Part shown: piece after piece, positions 22,989 to 35,012 of the stretch | Layout of the letters: every line of letters begins with the position of its first letter | Numbering within the stretch: the stretch's first letter is position 1 | Source: Acanthococcus lagerstroemiae | Lineage: Eukaryota; Arthropoda; Insecta; Hemiptera; Eriococcidae | Length of the DNA stretch: 64,000 nt | NCBI GenBank assembly: GCA_031841125.1 | Contig: CM063111.1 | Span: forward strand, 37,894,955 to 37,958,954 | Direction: 5' to 3' | Translations under genes and position numbers: made by a program | Notes under the pieces: model-generated | The model's input: only the letters and a program-made list of their open reading frames with translations | Told to the model about the DNA's origin: nothing | The model's database searches: none

Positions 22989-25060
22989 ACAATGTAATTC
23001 AAAAGCTAGCTCGTTAGCTTGTAGCTTGTAAAGAAGCCTAGTAGAAACAGCTCTAATAAGATAAGCTAGTTTTTTCGTTTTCTCAATTCAGTGTCTAGTT
23101 TGTCAACCTACAGTAATAAGAGTTTCGAACTTGAACGCACAGCCATATATAAAGAGATCTTAAACATGACTACTGATAGGTCCTTTTTCCTGAACAGATA
23201 AACTAGTCTCTAATTTTCCAGACCAGAGCCGACGCTTTTCCAGCAGCTAGCTGCTTGTTCTAATAGTTTTTGAAAATTTTCAGAACTTTGTCGATTTTTT
23301 AAACTTATTTCCTTCTTTTTTTTCCCCCTTGGTTTAGAAAAATTAACAAGTCCAGAGAAAAAATTGGCAATAAAATATTTCCGCCATTTTTCTTGGAAGG
23401 CAAAAACAAAAAAGTTCGAAAAAACGGCAAAGTTCCAACAAATTTCAAAGACCGCCGGGACAAAGACTAATTTTATTGATTTGGTTTGAAAATGTAGTTT
23501 GAGCTTTCAGTCAGGTAAACTTTGAAAAAACTGCCAAAAAATCTATATTTTTCCAAATCCCCCTGAAAAATTACAACTTTTTTTTCCAGACGGTCAAAAA
23601 TTACTAGATTTGGCAGATCCAGGCGACAATAAAATTTTCAGTCATAATTTGAATGAAAATGTAGAGGTTTACTAAGTTTTGTTTTAAACATATTGAACAT
23701 GACTTACATGAATTTGTAATAATGCTACTAACATAACACAGAAGAAAAAAAATTCTACGAGAACTACTTCCTGCAGCTGAAATAGTTGGTTTTGCTGATT
23801 TATGTACGTGTACAGAAACCAAGTATTAGATGTGCGGATTACATTACAACGATTTACCTTACCTACTGTCGGCAGATTAACTAAAAATCAGTACTCAACA
23901 AGTAGTATGTTATTTTAGCGAATTAAGGGCGATGGAAAGTCATTTTACGAACACTCGTAAGCCGATTGGGAAGAAGAATTTTCCGGTTTGTTATTCAATC
24001 TTCGGCTTTCAGCTATATCATATTTACCCGATGCTGTTCAGCGCAACAAAACAAACAACCTTTTCCCTACGGAGGCTGAAATAACCACGACAGCTACGGG
24101 GCTCGGTAATGGCAAATTTATCGTCGTAATTTATTGTTCGTACTCAGACGACGCGACGATGAGTTTCGGAGAATTAAATTTCGATGAGAAGGAGAACGTA
24201 TAATGTAATAACGACTACATATATTCCGCTAACCGCCGTAATATTTCCACTGAATAATAATGTACAGCAAATACAAAAAAAAATTGGAGAAAAGCGCTGG
24301 TTCTACTTTGCACAGGAATGACTTACACTGCAAATCTGGCCTAACAAATCACACCCCGAGTTAGACATTGGTATACTACTAAAATAATTTTCTGTGGGGT
24401 TGAGTTTGGAACTTCATCCTCTTTAAAGGAAGAAGAAATAATTAAAAGAGAATCATTCGTCCACGAGTTATCGGTCAAGTGTCACTCTACATTTGAGCAA
24501 AACTACATGAACAACGACGCATTATACAGTTGCGTCGAGGTTTCCTGATTTAAACTTGTCAAATAGTAAGCCACTTTGAAACGTTAAAAACTCACTTTAA
24601 AACTGACGAAAAAGTGAGCCATTCAAAGTCATAGAGGAAAAGTCGAACATTAAGAAATATGTCACGTTGGGAAAAAAAAAAAAAAAAAATTGTGTAAAAA
24701 TACTTATTTTCTTGATTTACGATTCTAAAGGACCAGTAAGATTTGTCGGGACAAAACACTACTTCGAGGGCTCTTACTATGAGTCATTATGGCCACAAAA
24801 ATCATGAGGCTATTTCAGTTTGATAGCTATCAAAAAGAATGGTCATTTTGAAATGGCAGTTTTGCCCTCAAAATGTCTTGTCTCGGTTCTATGTGTACAG
24901 CGCAAATCTTCTTTTTATTTCCTTCCTGGTAAGAGGTTAAATAAAATTTGCCAGAAGAAAGATTCGCTGAAAAATTTACCCAGTTTCACAGTAGTGCTCA
25001 CAAACTACCCCGAAAATGTAAAACGTTACAAATAGAGCTCGCATTTTTATGAAACCGCAT

Positions 25061-25091
<31 letters not shown>

Positions 25092-26280
25092 CAATGGACA
25101 CATGATTCTGAGTAAAATGACACCATCAGTATGTTAGCGCATATTTTAGCATATTTTGGATAAAATCCTTCATTTTGCAATGTTTTGACCTTTTTACCAC
25201 ATAAGTGGCCCTCTATGTTAAAACCCACTTAGTGTGTCAAAAAAATAAATTTTCATTTTTTGGGTGTTTGGGAATGTGAGAGACCTGCTCTTTCATGTGG
25301 GACTTGTCCCATTTTATAAGACGTTATAAAACGGTCCGATAACATATTTACGTTAAAACCCTCCTAGTGTGTTAAAAACCACTTGCGTGCAGCGAACTGT
25401 GATTTTTGTGTTCATAGAGGGTCATATATTCATAACATATTTGGCTATTTTCTCATTTTAGCCCATACTTCTGAGAAATTCTAATTTTCTAGTCCGTGAA
25501 CAGACGACATACGCGATTTCACGGGGGAGGGAAAAGTGAGCTACTGATGCCCTCTCGAAGACGAAACATTTTTATCGAAAATACCCAAGAAGGCATTGCT
25601 AAGTAGTACTTCTATTGCTAGGTACATACTTACGAATATATTGTTAGTTTGGTAACCTTAGTCATGGTATCATCAAGAAATCGACACTCACCTGAAACAA
25701 ATAAAAACATAGTACGTTAGAGCACTGAAAGTTGTATACTTGAATTGCACTTCCACAATGAAGTCCTTCAATTAGAGGTGTCTTATAAATCAGTAAGATA
25801 CCGCAATGAATTCGAATAATTCGTAGGTAGCGAATTCGTAGTGATTAGCTCTCCACAATGATACAGAAAACCAGATCTTCGCCCTTTTAATATTAGAAGT
25901 GAATGACAAGGTACCTATGTGAAGTAAAATCTGGTATTTCAAGATTCAGCCAGACAGAGGGACAAATGAGAAGTCAGTCAACCGAAAGACAACCACCTAG
26001 CCTGCGGGACATGTCAGGAAGATAGGTAGAAAAAAGAAAAGATAATCCAATAGACAACCAATTATTTTTCCATCATCGTTACTACTTCCCCATTTCCAGA
26101 ACGTTGGATTTACACGATGAGCAAAATAGTGCAAATCATGGGGGGGGGGGAGAAAAAGGAAATAAAAGGACGATTTTAGGCGCTTTTCAATAACATGCCC
26201 AAGGATGCACGTTGTCAAAATTCGGCACTCATTATAATCTAGAAAAAAAGTGAACATTCCGAACGATTCTCGAAACGTCT
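22989..26280. other. No gene recognised
   Basis: No coding domain was identified over about 3.3 kb. An A run lies at 24671-24689. Two related segments, 25205-25245 and 25345-25395, share gttaaaaccc and tagtgtgt. A G run lies at 26142-26151. The frames at 23988-24203 and 25997-26257 are not recognisable. Confidence 0.3.
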
Positions 26281-26870
26281 TAGCAAATCTGAAAAAGTCT
26301 TAAAGAAGTGAGCAAGAGTCCTCAGCGGATCTTCAGAGTCTTAAAGAATCATATAAATCCTAAAAGGGTTTTGAAGGTCCAAATCAAGATTGGAAGACTC
26401 AAAATGAGTCTTTAACAGTCTCAGTGAGTCTTAAGCAAGTTTGGGAGAGTCGTAGAGAATCATCAAATAAACACTGAAGAATCGCAGCTAGTCATAAGAG
26501 TCAACCGTGAACTGACTGGGGAGGAATGGGGGGATTCCCGGCCGGGCCCCTTGGACTGCGGGCCCACCCAAAATATGACTTGTTCCAGGAATGTAAAAAT
26601 ACTGGTTGGGGCCTGCGAGCCCCAATCAGTATTTCCCCCTTTACAATTCCCTTGCCAGTCCGCGGGTGATAAGAGTTTAACATAACTGGAGAAGAGAATT
26701 ATAAAATGGAGAAAGGAACGAGTTAAGTTCAAAAATTTGAACCGTAATGCAGCGTAAAATTTTCAAGAGCTCTCAAGAGTCTTTTACAAATTTTGTGGAG
26801 TCCCAAAATTTCTAAAAAGAGTGTCGAAGAACTTCATTCAGTCCTAAAAACTATGTCCGATTCCTGGAGA
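26281..26870. repeat. Degenerate agtctt-type repeat, split by a GC-rich insertion
   Basis: From 26281 to 26465 and again from 26750 to 26870, words such as agtcttaaag, gagtctt and agagtc recur every 15 to 30 bases. The intervening segment, about 26470-26745, is much richer in GC and lacks these words, so it is probably a later insertion. Confidence 0.5.
26470..26745. other. GC-rich insertion with a 17-bp hairpin
   Basis: The segment contains ggattcccggccgggcccc and, at about 26597-26634, a hairpin with arms aaatactggttggggc and gccccaatcagtattt around a short loop. It interrupts a degenerate repeat. No family is recognised and no coding frame is convincing. Confidence 0.45.
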
Positions 26871-27911
26871 AAAAAATCAAATGGTGTTAGGATGAATGTT
26901 TAATATTTCAGAAATGGCCACCCCACTTGAGAATCCTATAAATTGGAAAAAATTTTCAGAAGTATTTTCATATTTCGCATCAGTCAGTAAAAGCAAATAA
27001 TGAGCAACACTAATAATTCAGAATTGGACGTATTCCTCGCTTTTCTGCTCACTCGATTGCTATCTTGAGAATATTAAAAAAATGATCAAATATTCAATGG
27101 AGAGATGGTTAGAAGTGAAACGATTCTATTTTGGCTCATAATGAGCTGTCCCTACCACGTTTGCTTCCTGATTCTGCCACTGGCACCCGTCCGAAGAAAA
27201 GTAAGCAAAAATCGGAAAAATCTATTACAATTATTTTCTAGGATTTTTTGAAACAGAAGGTAATCCAAACCTTCGAATACAATTAGAGTTTCCAAACTCA
27301 AGAGCTCACAAAGATATGAAAGTTCAAATTTCGAAGTGTAAGAATCAACTTTTCAAGAAAATCACATTTAAAGTATTTTGGTTTCGTTCATCCAACGGAG
27401 CAAGTTATTTTATACTGTAATTACAACCATTTTTTTTTTGCTCTCCAGTAAAATTTGCCTTTTCGAATTCGGCGTGCTTTCCTCCGGACTCATGGGTACT
27501 TTTTTGTGAACGTGTTTGAATTTTGTCCACCATTTTGAGTTTTCTTTTCTGTTCCCCTGCTCTTAAATAAGCATATTTGTATCATCACTTACTTCACGAC
27601 TCCATTTTGATTTTGCACTTCGGTAATGATTCAAAAAACGAGCAACGGGTGCGAGTTCATGCGGGTTCGATCACAATCAAGAATTTTAGAAGGCGTCAAA
27701 CTCACGCCCCTTCCGCGACTTGTACAAAATTGGGACTACGAAGGATGTTTTAGCAGTACTATGTTTCTAGAATCATAATTTCAGCGGCAATGTGATATCA
27801 CTTGGTCGTAGAAAATGATTTCCTCTCTTCTCATCATGCCAAAAAATTAACCCCTGAATTCACGATCAAGATCACTAACTACTGTACATTGCCTAAAAAG
27901 TTCCGAAATGG
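26871..27911. other. No gene recognised
   Basis: No domain, RNA gene or repeat partner was found. Confidence 0.3.
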
Positions 27912-28400
27912 ACTTCAAAATTTGTTCCTAATTTGTTTTAATTTATGCCGCGATTTTTCTAGAATTTTTTCGTCATTCGCCCATACCCATCATTATCAAA
28001 GGGGCTACAAAACTGTATTTCTCCGGTCTTCATTTCATTTCACGTAGAAAGTTCACAAAAAATGTGATGTGGAATGAGAAAACCGACCTTATGTTAGAAA
28101 ATTCAATTTTGGTTTTATGACATAAAGTTGTTGGAATTGCATTACTCTTTCATATAAGACCATTACCACGTCACAAAAGTCATGCTAGATGGCTGTGGGA
28201 CCAAACGCGTTTTTCTCGAAATCTCATTTTCTTACGTAAGGTCAGTTTTTCTCATTCCACATCACAAATAGTCTTCAAAATTTGTTCTGAATTCGTTTTA
28301 ATCCTCCCTCCCTCCCCATTTTCAGATTTGGTTGTCCGCTTCCCTTCCCGTTTTCTATCACGGAAGCCACAGAGCTGTATTACTCCAACCAGTGGCATGA
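27912..28400 (+). repeat. Diverged direct repeats flanking a MITE
   Basis: The segment 27912-28043 (starting ttcaaaatttgttcc) recurs in diverged form at 28273-28400 (ttcaaaatttgttctg). Shared words include gttttaat and a gggctacaaaactgtatt-like / agagctgtatt match near the end. The small inverted-repeat element at 28063-28266 lies exactly between them. Confidence 0.5.
28063..28266. mobile_element. Small MITE with ends of about 40 bp
   Basis: The left end tgtgatgtggaatgagaaaa is inverted at the right end (ttttctcattccacatcaca), and the match continues through gaccttatgttagaaaat / attttcttacgtaaggtc. The total is 204 bp with no coding capacity. A target duplication is not clear. Confidence 0.7.
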
Positions 28401-28499
28401 ATAAAAGGAGATGTGGGGATATACCTATATTTCCGTTTTCCCTCCGAGCCAGATAAAAAGAATTAGAGCTTGTTAAACTAATAACCCACAAAACAATTT

Positions 28500-29440
28500 T
28501 GAATAATAAAATCGACAGATATTTGACGTCCAAGTGCAAAATCGACATCAAATCACGTCAAATTGACGTCGACTTGACATCAGTAGTTTCTAGTATTGAT
28601 TCAATAATTCGACTCTTTTTCGATGTGGAATCTGCAAGTCGACGTCGTCTTTACATGTTTACATACCAGACAGACGTCGAATGTAATCAGTGTAATTTAT
28701 GATTCTTCCCAACGACACCAAATCAATGACAATATATTTAGTAAAATTAACGTAGCTTTTATTCATGAGTTCGAAGTCATTTTGACATCAACAGTTTGAC
28801 AGTCGTCTAATTTTGGCATCGAATGCGATATCAATTTGAAATAGTAATTTGAACGTTGATTTGAAACATCAGTTTCAGCGTCAAATTCAAAATATTGTGC
28901 GTCGAGTGAATATGTACCTTACTAGTCGCAGATGCAGTTGTGCATAACAAAGGATGGAACACTGAGTTTGCAGTTTTTAAGATTTATTAGATGAATACTG
29001 AACAACCATACAAGACGGTTTGGTGTTGTAGATATGACTCGAAAAAACAAATGCATTGAGTCTATCCCCTTTCGGGAGACAGTTGATAATAGGAGCACGA
29101 AGTGGGTTCTTACCATAAACTTTGAATAAATAATTATACAAATCAGAGACATGGTGTCGAATTTGATATTAAGAGGACGTCGAATTTATTGTTAAAATTT
29201 CGTCGATTTTACGATTAATATGACGATTTTACTGTTAAAACCATGTCGTTTAAATTGACCGTAATTTTTCCTATAAAACTAATGCTTCAATCACAAAACG
29301 CATTCATTTAGAATTCAATCTGATTGTTAATGAGCTTTTATGATGTTTTAAGTTCACGGTGTTGCAATGCATAGAATCGACGTTAATTTAGCGTCGAAAA
29401 AAAGCACAAATTGACGTCGAAATGACGATGATTTTACCCA
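28500..29440. repeat. Degenerate gacgtc/gtcgaa-rich repeat region
   Basis: Words of the type ttgacgtcga, acgtcaaattg, gacatca and gcgtcgaa recur densely at 28520-28690, 28770-28880 and 29155-29430. A segment free of them, about 28930-29150, lies between and may be an insertion. The palindromic core gacgtc appears many times. Flanking sequence is AT-rich. It is non-coding and has no fixed period. Confidence 0.55.
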
Positions 29441-30495
29441 TAGAATCCAAATCCGCGATGAAATAAATAATTTCTTGAGCATTCTTAATTCAAAACTTTT
29501 TTTTCTTCCCGCTGAATCGCTGAAAATGTTGCAGGTCTGCCGCAATTTTTTTATGTACAAAATTTTTACCTGCCGTCCATCCCCCCTCTCCCTTCCATTA
29601 TATTATGTCGTGTGTATCATGTAAGTGGAGCCGCAATTCTTGTATCTCGGTAGCATGTATCGAATACCCCATAACACTACCAAGCACACTGCAGTCCATC
29701 GAGGTGGAAATGCGCCCTCAACCTCCATTCAAACGGCATTACAATCAGCTGTTCCCGATCGAAAGCTGATATGTACGTGGTACGTCGTGACAGTATAAAG
29801 TCTGAAACATGGTGTAGCGAATCGCTGCACACCTTCGCACAGAGAGAACATACCAAAATCTGGAAGCATGGAATCCGACTAAACTGTCCGGATCGTGCGT
29901 CAAGCGTGATCGTCACGTCGACATCGGATACGACACTTGAAGGAGAATGTCTAGTACTGGCGTTAGCATTATTTCACCTGCAAAATTCGAATACAGTATT
30001 GGAAGTTTGCTCTCAATTTTTTCCAACTTGTTCCACAATTTTCAAAAATTTACCTTCTCTCCCTTACATCGGGATGATAGGAATAAACAACAGATTTTCA
30101 CATTACACCGTATAACTGCACTCATCCGAGAAAAAATTGTGTTCTCCGAAAATGGTAACGCTTATGCTATGCCAATAAGGTTTTCTCTGGAGATATTAGT
30201 TTTCAAATACATAAAGATTGAAAATTATAAAAGCACCAGTGATTTTTACGTTCTCTCGTATTACTCGTTCTTCGTTAAAATTTTGTGCATTTGTGGGGCT
30301 ACGATTTTTCTCAATATTATTTCCATAAATACGATTATACACCAGTGCACAAGATCTCGATAAATGACCAACTTCTGTACTTTTAATCCTACTCATTTCA
30401 AATATACGTGTCGATATCTCGATGCAGTATTGATTACTGAGTGCAACGGCTAAACCTTTTACGCCCCATCGAGCCGTTTCTTCTTCCTGCCGAGC
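29441..30495. other. No confident gene; GC-richer patch
   Basis: The patch 29680-29950 has higher GC content and open frames on both strands (29677-29916 minus, 29771-30115 plus), but neither matches a known domain. It could hold host exons that I cannot recognise. Confidence 0.25.
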
Positions 30496-30501
30496 ACTTA
30501 C

Positions 30502-30604
30502 CAGCGATGCTGAGAAAAGTTTAAAAGTCATCGCCGCATCGTTTAAATGGGTCTTAAGTAACCCAAGTAGGTGCAATGGCGCGATACACTCGCGGTGGAA
30601 GCGG
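30502..30604 (-). CDS. Possible first exon of a secreted host protein
   Basis: On the minus strand an ATG in a good context (gcggcgatgac) opens MTFKLFSASL and runs straight into a strong splice donor, GTAAGT (30496-30501). A very short first coding exon that stops within the signal peptide is the usual arrangement of insect cuticular and similar small secreted proteins, many of which begin M-x-F-K-L. The upstream edge is uncertain: transcription could start near 30604, or an acceptor-like cttttttttcccctcag exists upstream at about 30696. No TATA box is convincing and the following exon was not found. This is an inference from a short motif. Confidence 0.25.
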
Positions 30605-32189
30605 CTGAGTGAAGTGGCTTAACGTTCAAAGTAAATTGCACAGTTACCATTCGTTATACGGCGAACTCGTTGACTCAATATGCAAATGATCACTACTGAG
30701 GGGAAAAAAAGGCCAACTCAACTTTTTAATTGCGTCGCATAATGGTAATGTATATGAAAAGTGCGACAAAGGTTAAGCGAGAACTGTACATATACGTACT
30801 TAACGAGTGACTTAACCCATTCTTACACTGGATCAGAGAGGAGCTGTGAGAAATTCGACGATGCTCTTTTAGTGTTATGCGTTTCTTTCTGCGACACGTT
30901 AATTAAAGTTCAAATTAAAGAATATCGATTCGATATATACGTTCCAGTTCTGTGTATGTTCAAAGACATGAAGTCGCGGTAATTTAGAATTAGCATCTTC
31001 TAATTCACGAAGGGGCCATTTGGTCGGATTCGAGTGAAATGTGCCTTGCGCCGATCAATAATAAGCACCTTCCTCAAAAACATGAGCGGTCTTCCGATAG
31101 AAACACTGAAGGAAGTCGCAGACTTTCATGAACAAAATCACCAGTAGAACGGCAACTGTATTACCTTTTTCCCCCAATTTTTGCTCCCGCAAGAAACCAG
31201 AAAGCATCACACAGAGCTACATGCAAACTGAGCCCACGTACTTCACGTTCAATATTTCACATTTGGAACTTTTCAGGAAGAATTCACTACTGAATTAACT
31301 CTAAAAATGAAATTAGTGACTCGAGAAACCCAATTTGTGATATCATTGATACTTCGTTATACAACTTTCAATATTTCAAGTTGTATCCCCTTATACAGCG
31401 TTCTGGGTAAGTGCTACACAGGTAAAATCAGTTCAGAAATGAAATCGATAACACATAAGAAACCCATATCATCGATATACTGGAAGCTACGTCAAAAGTC
31501 GGTTCAGCGAATTCGAGAACCATAGAAAGAGGTTAGTGACATTTACTTTATCAACATTGAGTGAAGAACATCATTTCATCAGGAAATCCCTACAGCTCTA
31601 TTTTGGAGCCCCCATGCACCTCTCACACAATTTTTTTTCAAAACATTTCCAGTCAAGTATTTTGTTTTTTGAGCCAGATCAGCTGTAAAAATAGAAATTA
31701 ATATAAAGTAGTGCGATATTTTAAAGGAAAACTACATTTTTTCTTATGGAGAATCCAGTGTCAAACTTCCACCCCCTTGCAAACCGGTTTAACAATGTTC
31801 TTTTTTAAAACATTTTTGGCTGCCGAACTTCCACACCAAAATATTGCGCTACTTTTTCGTGTGAAAGCGAAAATCTAATGAAAAAAAGGTGAAATAAGTG
31901 CCACCCTAGCCACTAGTTGAAAATGGCCATAATTTTGAATAGGCAAACTGAGCTGACCGTCATGGTGTTTTGTGACTCGCGGTAAAATCTCCTCATGCGA
32001 CATTCAGTCAAAGACTTTTTTTTAATAAACGAATGTGGCCTTGTTAACAGAGGCAGGTTTTAGTCAGAAGGCTCGCTCGACAAATGTTCTGAAGAGTCCA
32101 CCATTTTTAAGATAGAAAAAATATCGCACTGATTTTAATATCCCTCACCCCACCATTAAAAAATACGGTTTTGTCGGTGTGCCTTACGA
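30605..32189. other. No gene recognised
   Basis: No domain was identified. The frames at 30761-30982 and 31307-31525 are not recognisable. Sequence around 31600-32150 is AT-rich with many A runs. Confidence 0.3.
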
Positions 32190-32490
32190 GAAAAAAAAGA
32201 AAAAGTCAAATCATTTCGTTGGAAGCCTTTAAAAAAGTTAGATTTCACTGCGTGCGAAAAAAGATTGCATGATTGTAGTAAGGATCCCTAAGAAAAAAGT
32301 TGGATGGTTCAGAAAATGTTTAAGCGATTTTACTGAGGGTGTCAACAAGAAATATCGTAGAATTCTAGCAAGGGACCCACAAAAAGTCTGATGGTCCGAA
32401 ACAAAATCAAACGACTTTACTAGGAGACCTCACGTGAGTTCTAGCAGGCCCCCTAAAAAAAAGTCAAATGATGAAAAAAAAAGTTTTCAA
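32190..32490 (-). repeat. Diverged tandem repeat, period about 85-90 bp
   Basis: Units at about 32270-32345, 32360-32435 and 32436-32475 share tagcaaggga/tagtaaggat, an aaaaagt-tga-gat word, aaaatc/gaaaatg and cgattttactga/cgactttactagg. The reverse complement contains tcgtttgattttgtt, close to words in the block at 19800-20390, so the two blocks seem to be one family on opposite strands. It is non-coding. Confidence 0.55.
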
Positions 32491-32645
32491 TGGGTCACTC
32501 ACTTCTGCGCTGAGGTTCGTTCATACTAGCACAATATTTTTAAACCGATCGCAGCCGTCAGGGAGGAGGAGTGATAGACAGCTAAAAAGGCTTTTTTGAG
32601 CCGAGGACTCTTTGGCAATCGTACCTTTACTACCCTATTAAATGA

Positions 32646-32812
32646 AGGGTAAAGAATCAAAACTCACATTTGCCATTTTACTTCAAGGGTGCAAATAGAC
32701 AAAATACTGTACACGGGTGCAGGAATATCTTTGCTGCGCCTGTATACGGTATTTTGCTTATTTGCGATCTTGAATTAAAATGGCAAATGTGAGTTTTGAT
32801 TATTTACCCTTC
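32646..32812. mobile_element. Long near-perfect hairpin (foldback MITE)
   Basis: Two arms of about 78 bases (to 32722, and from 32734) are almost exact reverse complements, separated by 11 bases. They share agggta, aaactcacatttgccatttt and gcaaata. The 6-mer aaatga occurs at both edges (32640-32645 and 32813-32818) and may be a target duplication. It has the form of a MITE that is nearly all inverted repeat; its transcript would fold into a long double-stranded RNA. Confidence 0.75.
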
Positions 32813-33091
32813 AAATGAACTATTACATATAGTGGTCGCGACCTTATTTATTTATTTTTTCAATCAGGTATTTATTTCTTTTTAAGATGATTTTAAATAG
32901 CAAGTACGGGGATAATTGAATTAGCAAACTGAAATTTTAAGATATTGTCCGCGATGTGAGCAAATGGAGGTTACGACTGAATATATACCCAGTTGGACCC
33001 CTAGAGAAGAGAGGTAGAGCGAAAATGTTTTTTGGGAGGGGAGCGGCTTAGTGGGACGCTGTGATTGAGCCAGCGAATTTTACCACCGCAG

Positions 33092-33426
33092 GGTTGCCAC
33101 TTTCTTTCAAGAATTATTTTCCTCGACTTTTTCAGCTTTTCCAGGTCTATTTCTCTGATACTTTTTCTTTTGAGTGCAGAAGAACTTATGGATGTCGGCA
33201 AGACTTTTATTTCATGATACTGATCATAACGCCAGCAAGAAAAAAGTACATGACTCTGATATTTTCTAAGGGGGAAAACTTTTTCCTTTTTTAAGCGTAA
33301 TTATTCACTGACAATAAATGTTGCTAGAATATAAACCATAAACTTGTTTGTCATTCAGAGAATCAAAATTCCATAATTCGTATGAAAATTCCATGACTTT
33401 TCCAGGTTTTTCAGAATGTGGCAACC
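33092..33426. mobile_element. Short element with ggttgccac ends
   Basis: The left end ggttgccactttct is inverted at the right end (ttcagaatgtggcaacc). Both inner sides carry words like cttttccaggt (33132-33148 and 33397-33407), a phrase common in insect MITEs and seen again at 62210-62250. No protein is encoded. The open frame 33061-33294 overlaps its left part. Confidence 0.45.
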
Positions 33427-34056
33427 AGTCGCGTAGGAGCATAAGGCTTTTGGGGTTAAAACAACCCCCAACGTGAATAAAAAAAGGCTTTTGAAGAATT
33501 GTAGTCCTGAAAAGAAAAATGATGTACGACATCCAGGATTCACCCAACCAGTGCATCAACTCCTGAAGAATTTTATAGGATAACAATCTTCATACCCTTT
33601 TTGGAATGAATGAATAATGAATTGGAAGAACGCTTCATTAATCATTCTTCAATTCTGAAAACTTCAATGTTCTGAATCTAATCCAAAGTGAGAGGTGCAC
33701 AGATAAAGATATTAATGACATGAAAAATGTATGCAATTTATATAAAAGTGACCTAGATCGTCCTCTAGAAATTGCAGTAGAAGAATTATCTCTTTGGTAC
33801 AGAGTACAGATACGTTCAACAGATTCTAGTTTGTAACAGTGGTAGAGAACTCAAGTACAATCTACTTGCATACATTGAATTTTACAACGGAGAAATATTT
33901 CCATACCTTTAGAAATTATTAAAAATTTTAATAACTTCGCCTGTAACAACAAGCACGAGTGAACGCTCTTTTTCAACGTTACGGCGTTCGAAGACATATT
34001 TGAGAAGCACCACAGGAGAAAATAGAATTAATGGACTCGTATTATTATACATATTA
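33427..34056. other. No gene recognised
   Basis: AT-rich sequence. A small imperfect inverted repeat lies at about 33610-33655 (aattggaagaa, ttcttcaatt). Confidence 0.3.
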
Positions 34057-34058
34057 TA

Positions 34059-35010
34059 CAGGGTGTTTCTTTGGAAATGACCCCTCCCCTTCCACCTAGT
34101 AAGTAGGCAATCTACCCTGGCAATATGTAGATATGTTTGTATATTCTTACTTTTGAAGGAACTGGTTATGGTCAAATTCTATCTTTGAAATTTTTTTCTC
34201 TTCTCACGACTGGAAATAGAAACATTGTACCAGTAGGTAATAGTAGAGGGCAGTTGTAATAACCATGGAATAAAAATGGTCGGAATTGGTTCAACATGGT
34301 GTTCATAAAATCAATTTTATACAAATTGTATCAGAAAATTTTCACATTTTTTCAATTTCCCGTGAAACTTGCCCTCTTAAGCTACTGTTTTTTTATTTTA
34401 TTTGCAACAGATTGTACATTAAATTTCCCATAAAAAAGGTCATCCAAAATTTTATTGTATCTGGATTAGAACTGCTCAAAATGTGATATCTCCGTTAAGA
34501 ATTATTACTTTTTACACAGATGTACTGATCTTATGAAGATAATAATAATCTTCTTCGACTACTTTGCCACTTCACAGAGTTACATCGTTTACGGGGCTTA
34601 TTCACCTCCCTCCTTTCATCTACTTTTACCCCATATTCGAAATTGAGAACCGTGCAATGAGGGAGGGGGGGGTTGTAGTATTTTGTAAAGTTTAATATGG
34701 GTATCCAATAATTGGTTCCAAGTGTCACTAAATTCGGTCTTGGTAAGATTTTGTTCATATTCCCCAAACTGTGGCGAATATTGAAGGGAAGGAGGTGGAA
34801 GATGACAGCTGTGGTAACCACACAGAAAAAAATTGAAGATCATGGAAAGTGGGTTGTGAGAAGAAAAAATTTCAAAGATAGAAAACGTCTCAAAATTTTA
34901 CCATGACCAAGCTCCTTCAAAATTACGAGTATGCAAACATATCTATATACTCTCAGGGTATGTTGCCTACTTACCAGGTGGAAGGGGGTCATTGCAAAAA
35001 AGACATCTCG
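34059..35010. mobile_element. TA-flanked MITE with ends of about 150 bp
   Basis: The left end cagggtgtttctttgg and the right end (reverse complement starting cgagatgtcttttttgc) begin inverted repeats that continue for about 150 bases through aatgaccccttccacct-like, gtaagtaggca, tagatatgtttg and tatctttgaaatttttt. Both sides are flanked by TA (34057-34058 and 35011-35012), as in Tc1/mariner insertions. The core holds only short unrelated frames, so the element is non-autonomous. A partial relative lies at 20925-21210. Confidence 0.8.
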
Positions 35011-35012
35011 TA

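Noticed and set aside
34531..34843. Overlapping minus frames as a transposase of the 952-bp element
   Set aside because: No DDE or helix-turn-helix motif is visible and the frames are short; the element is taken as non-autonomous.
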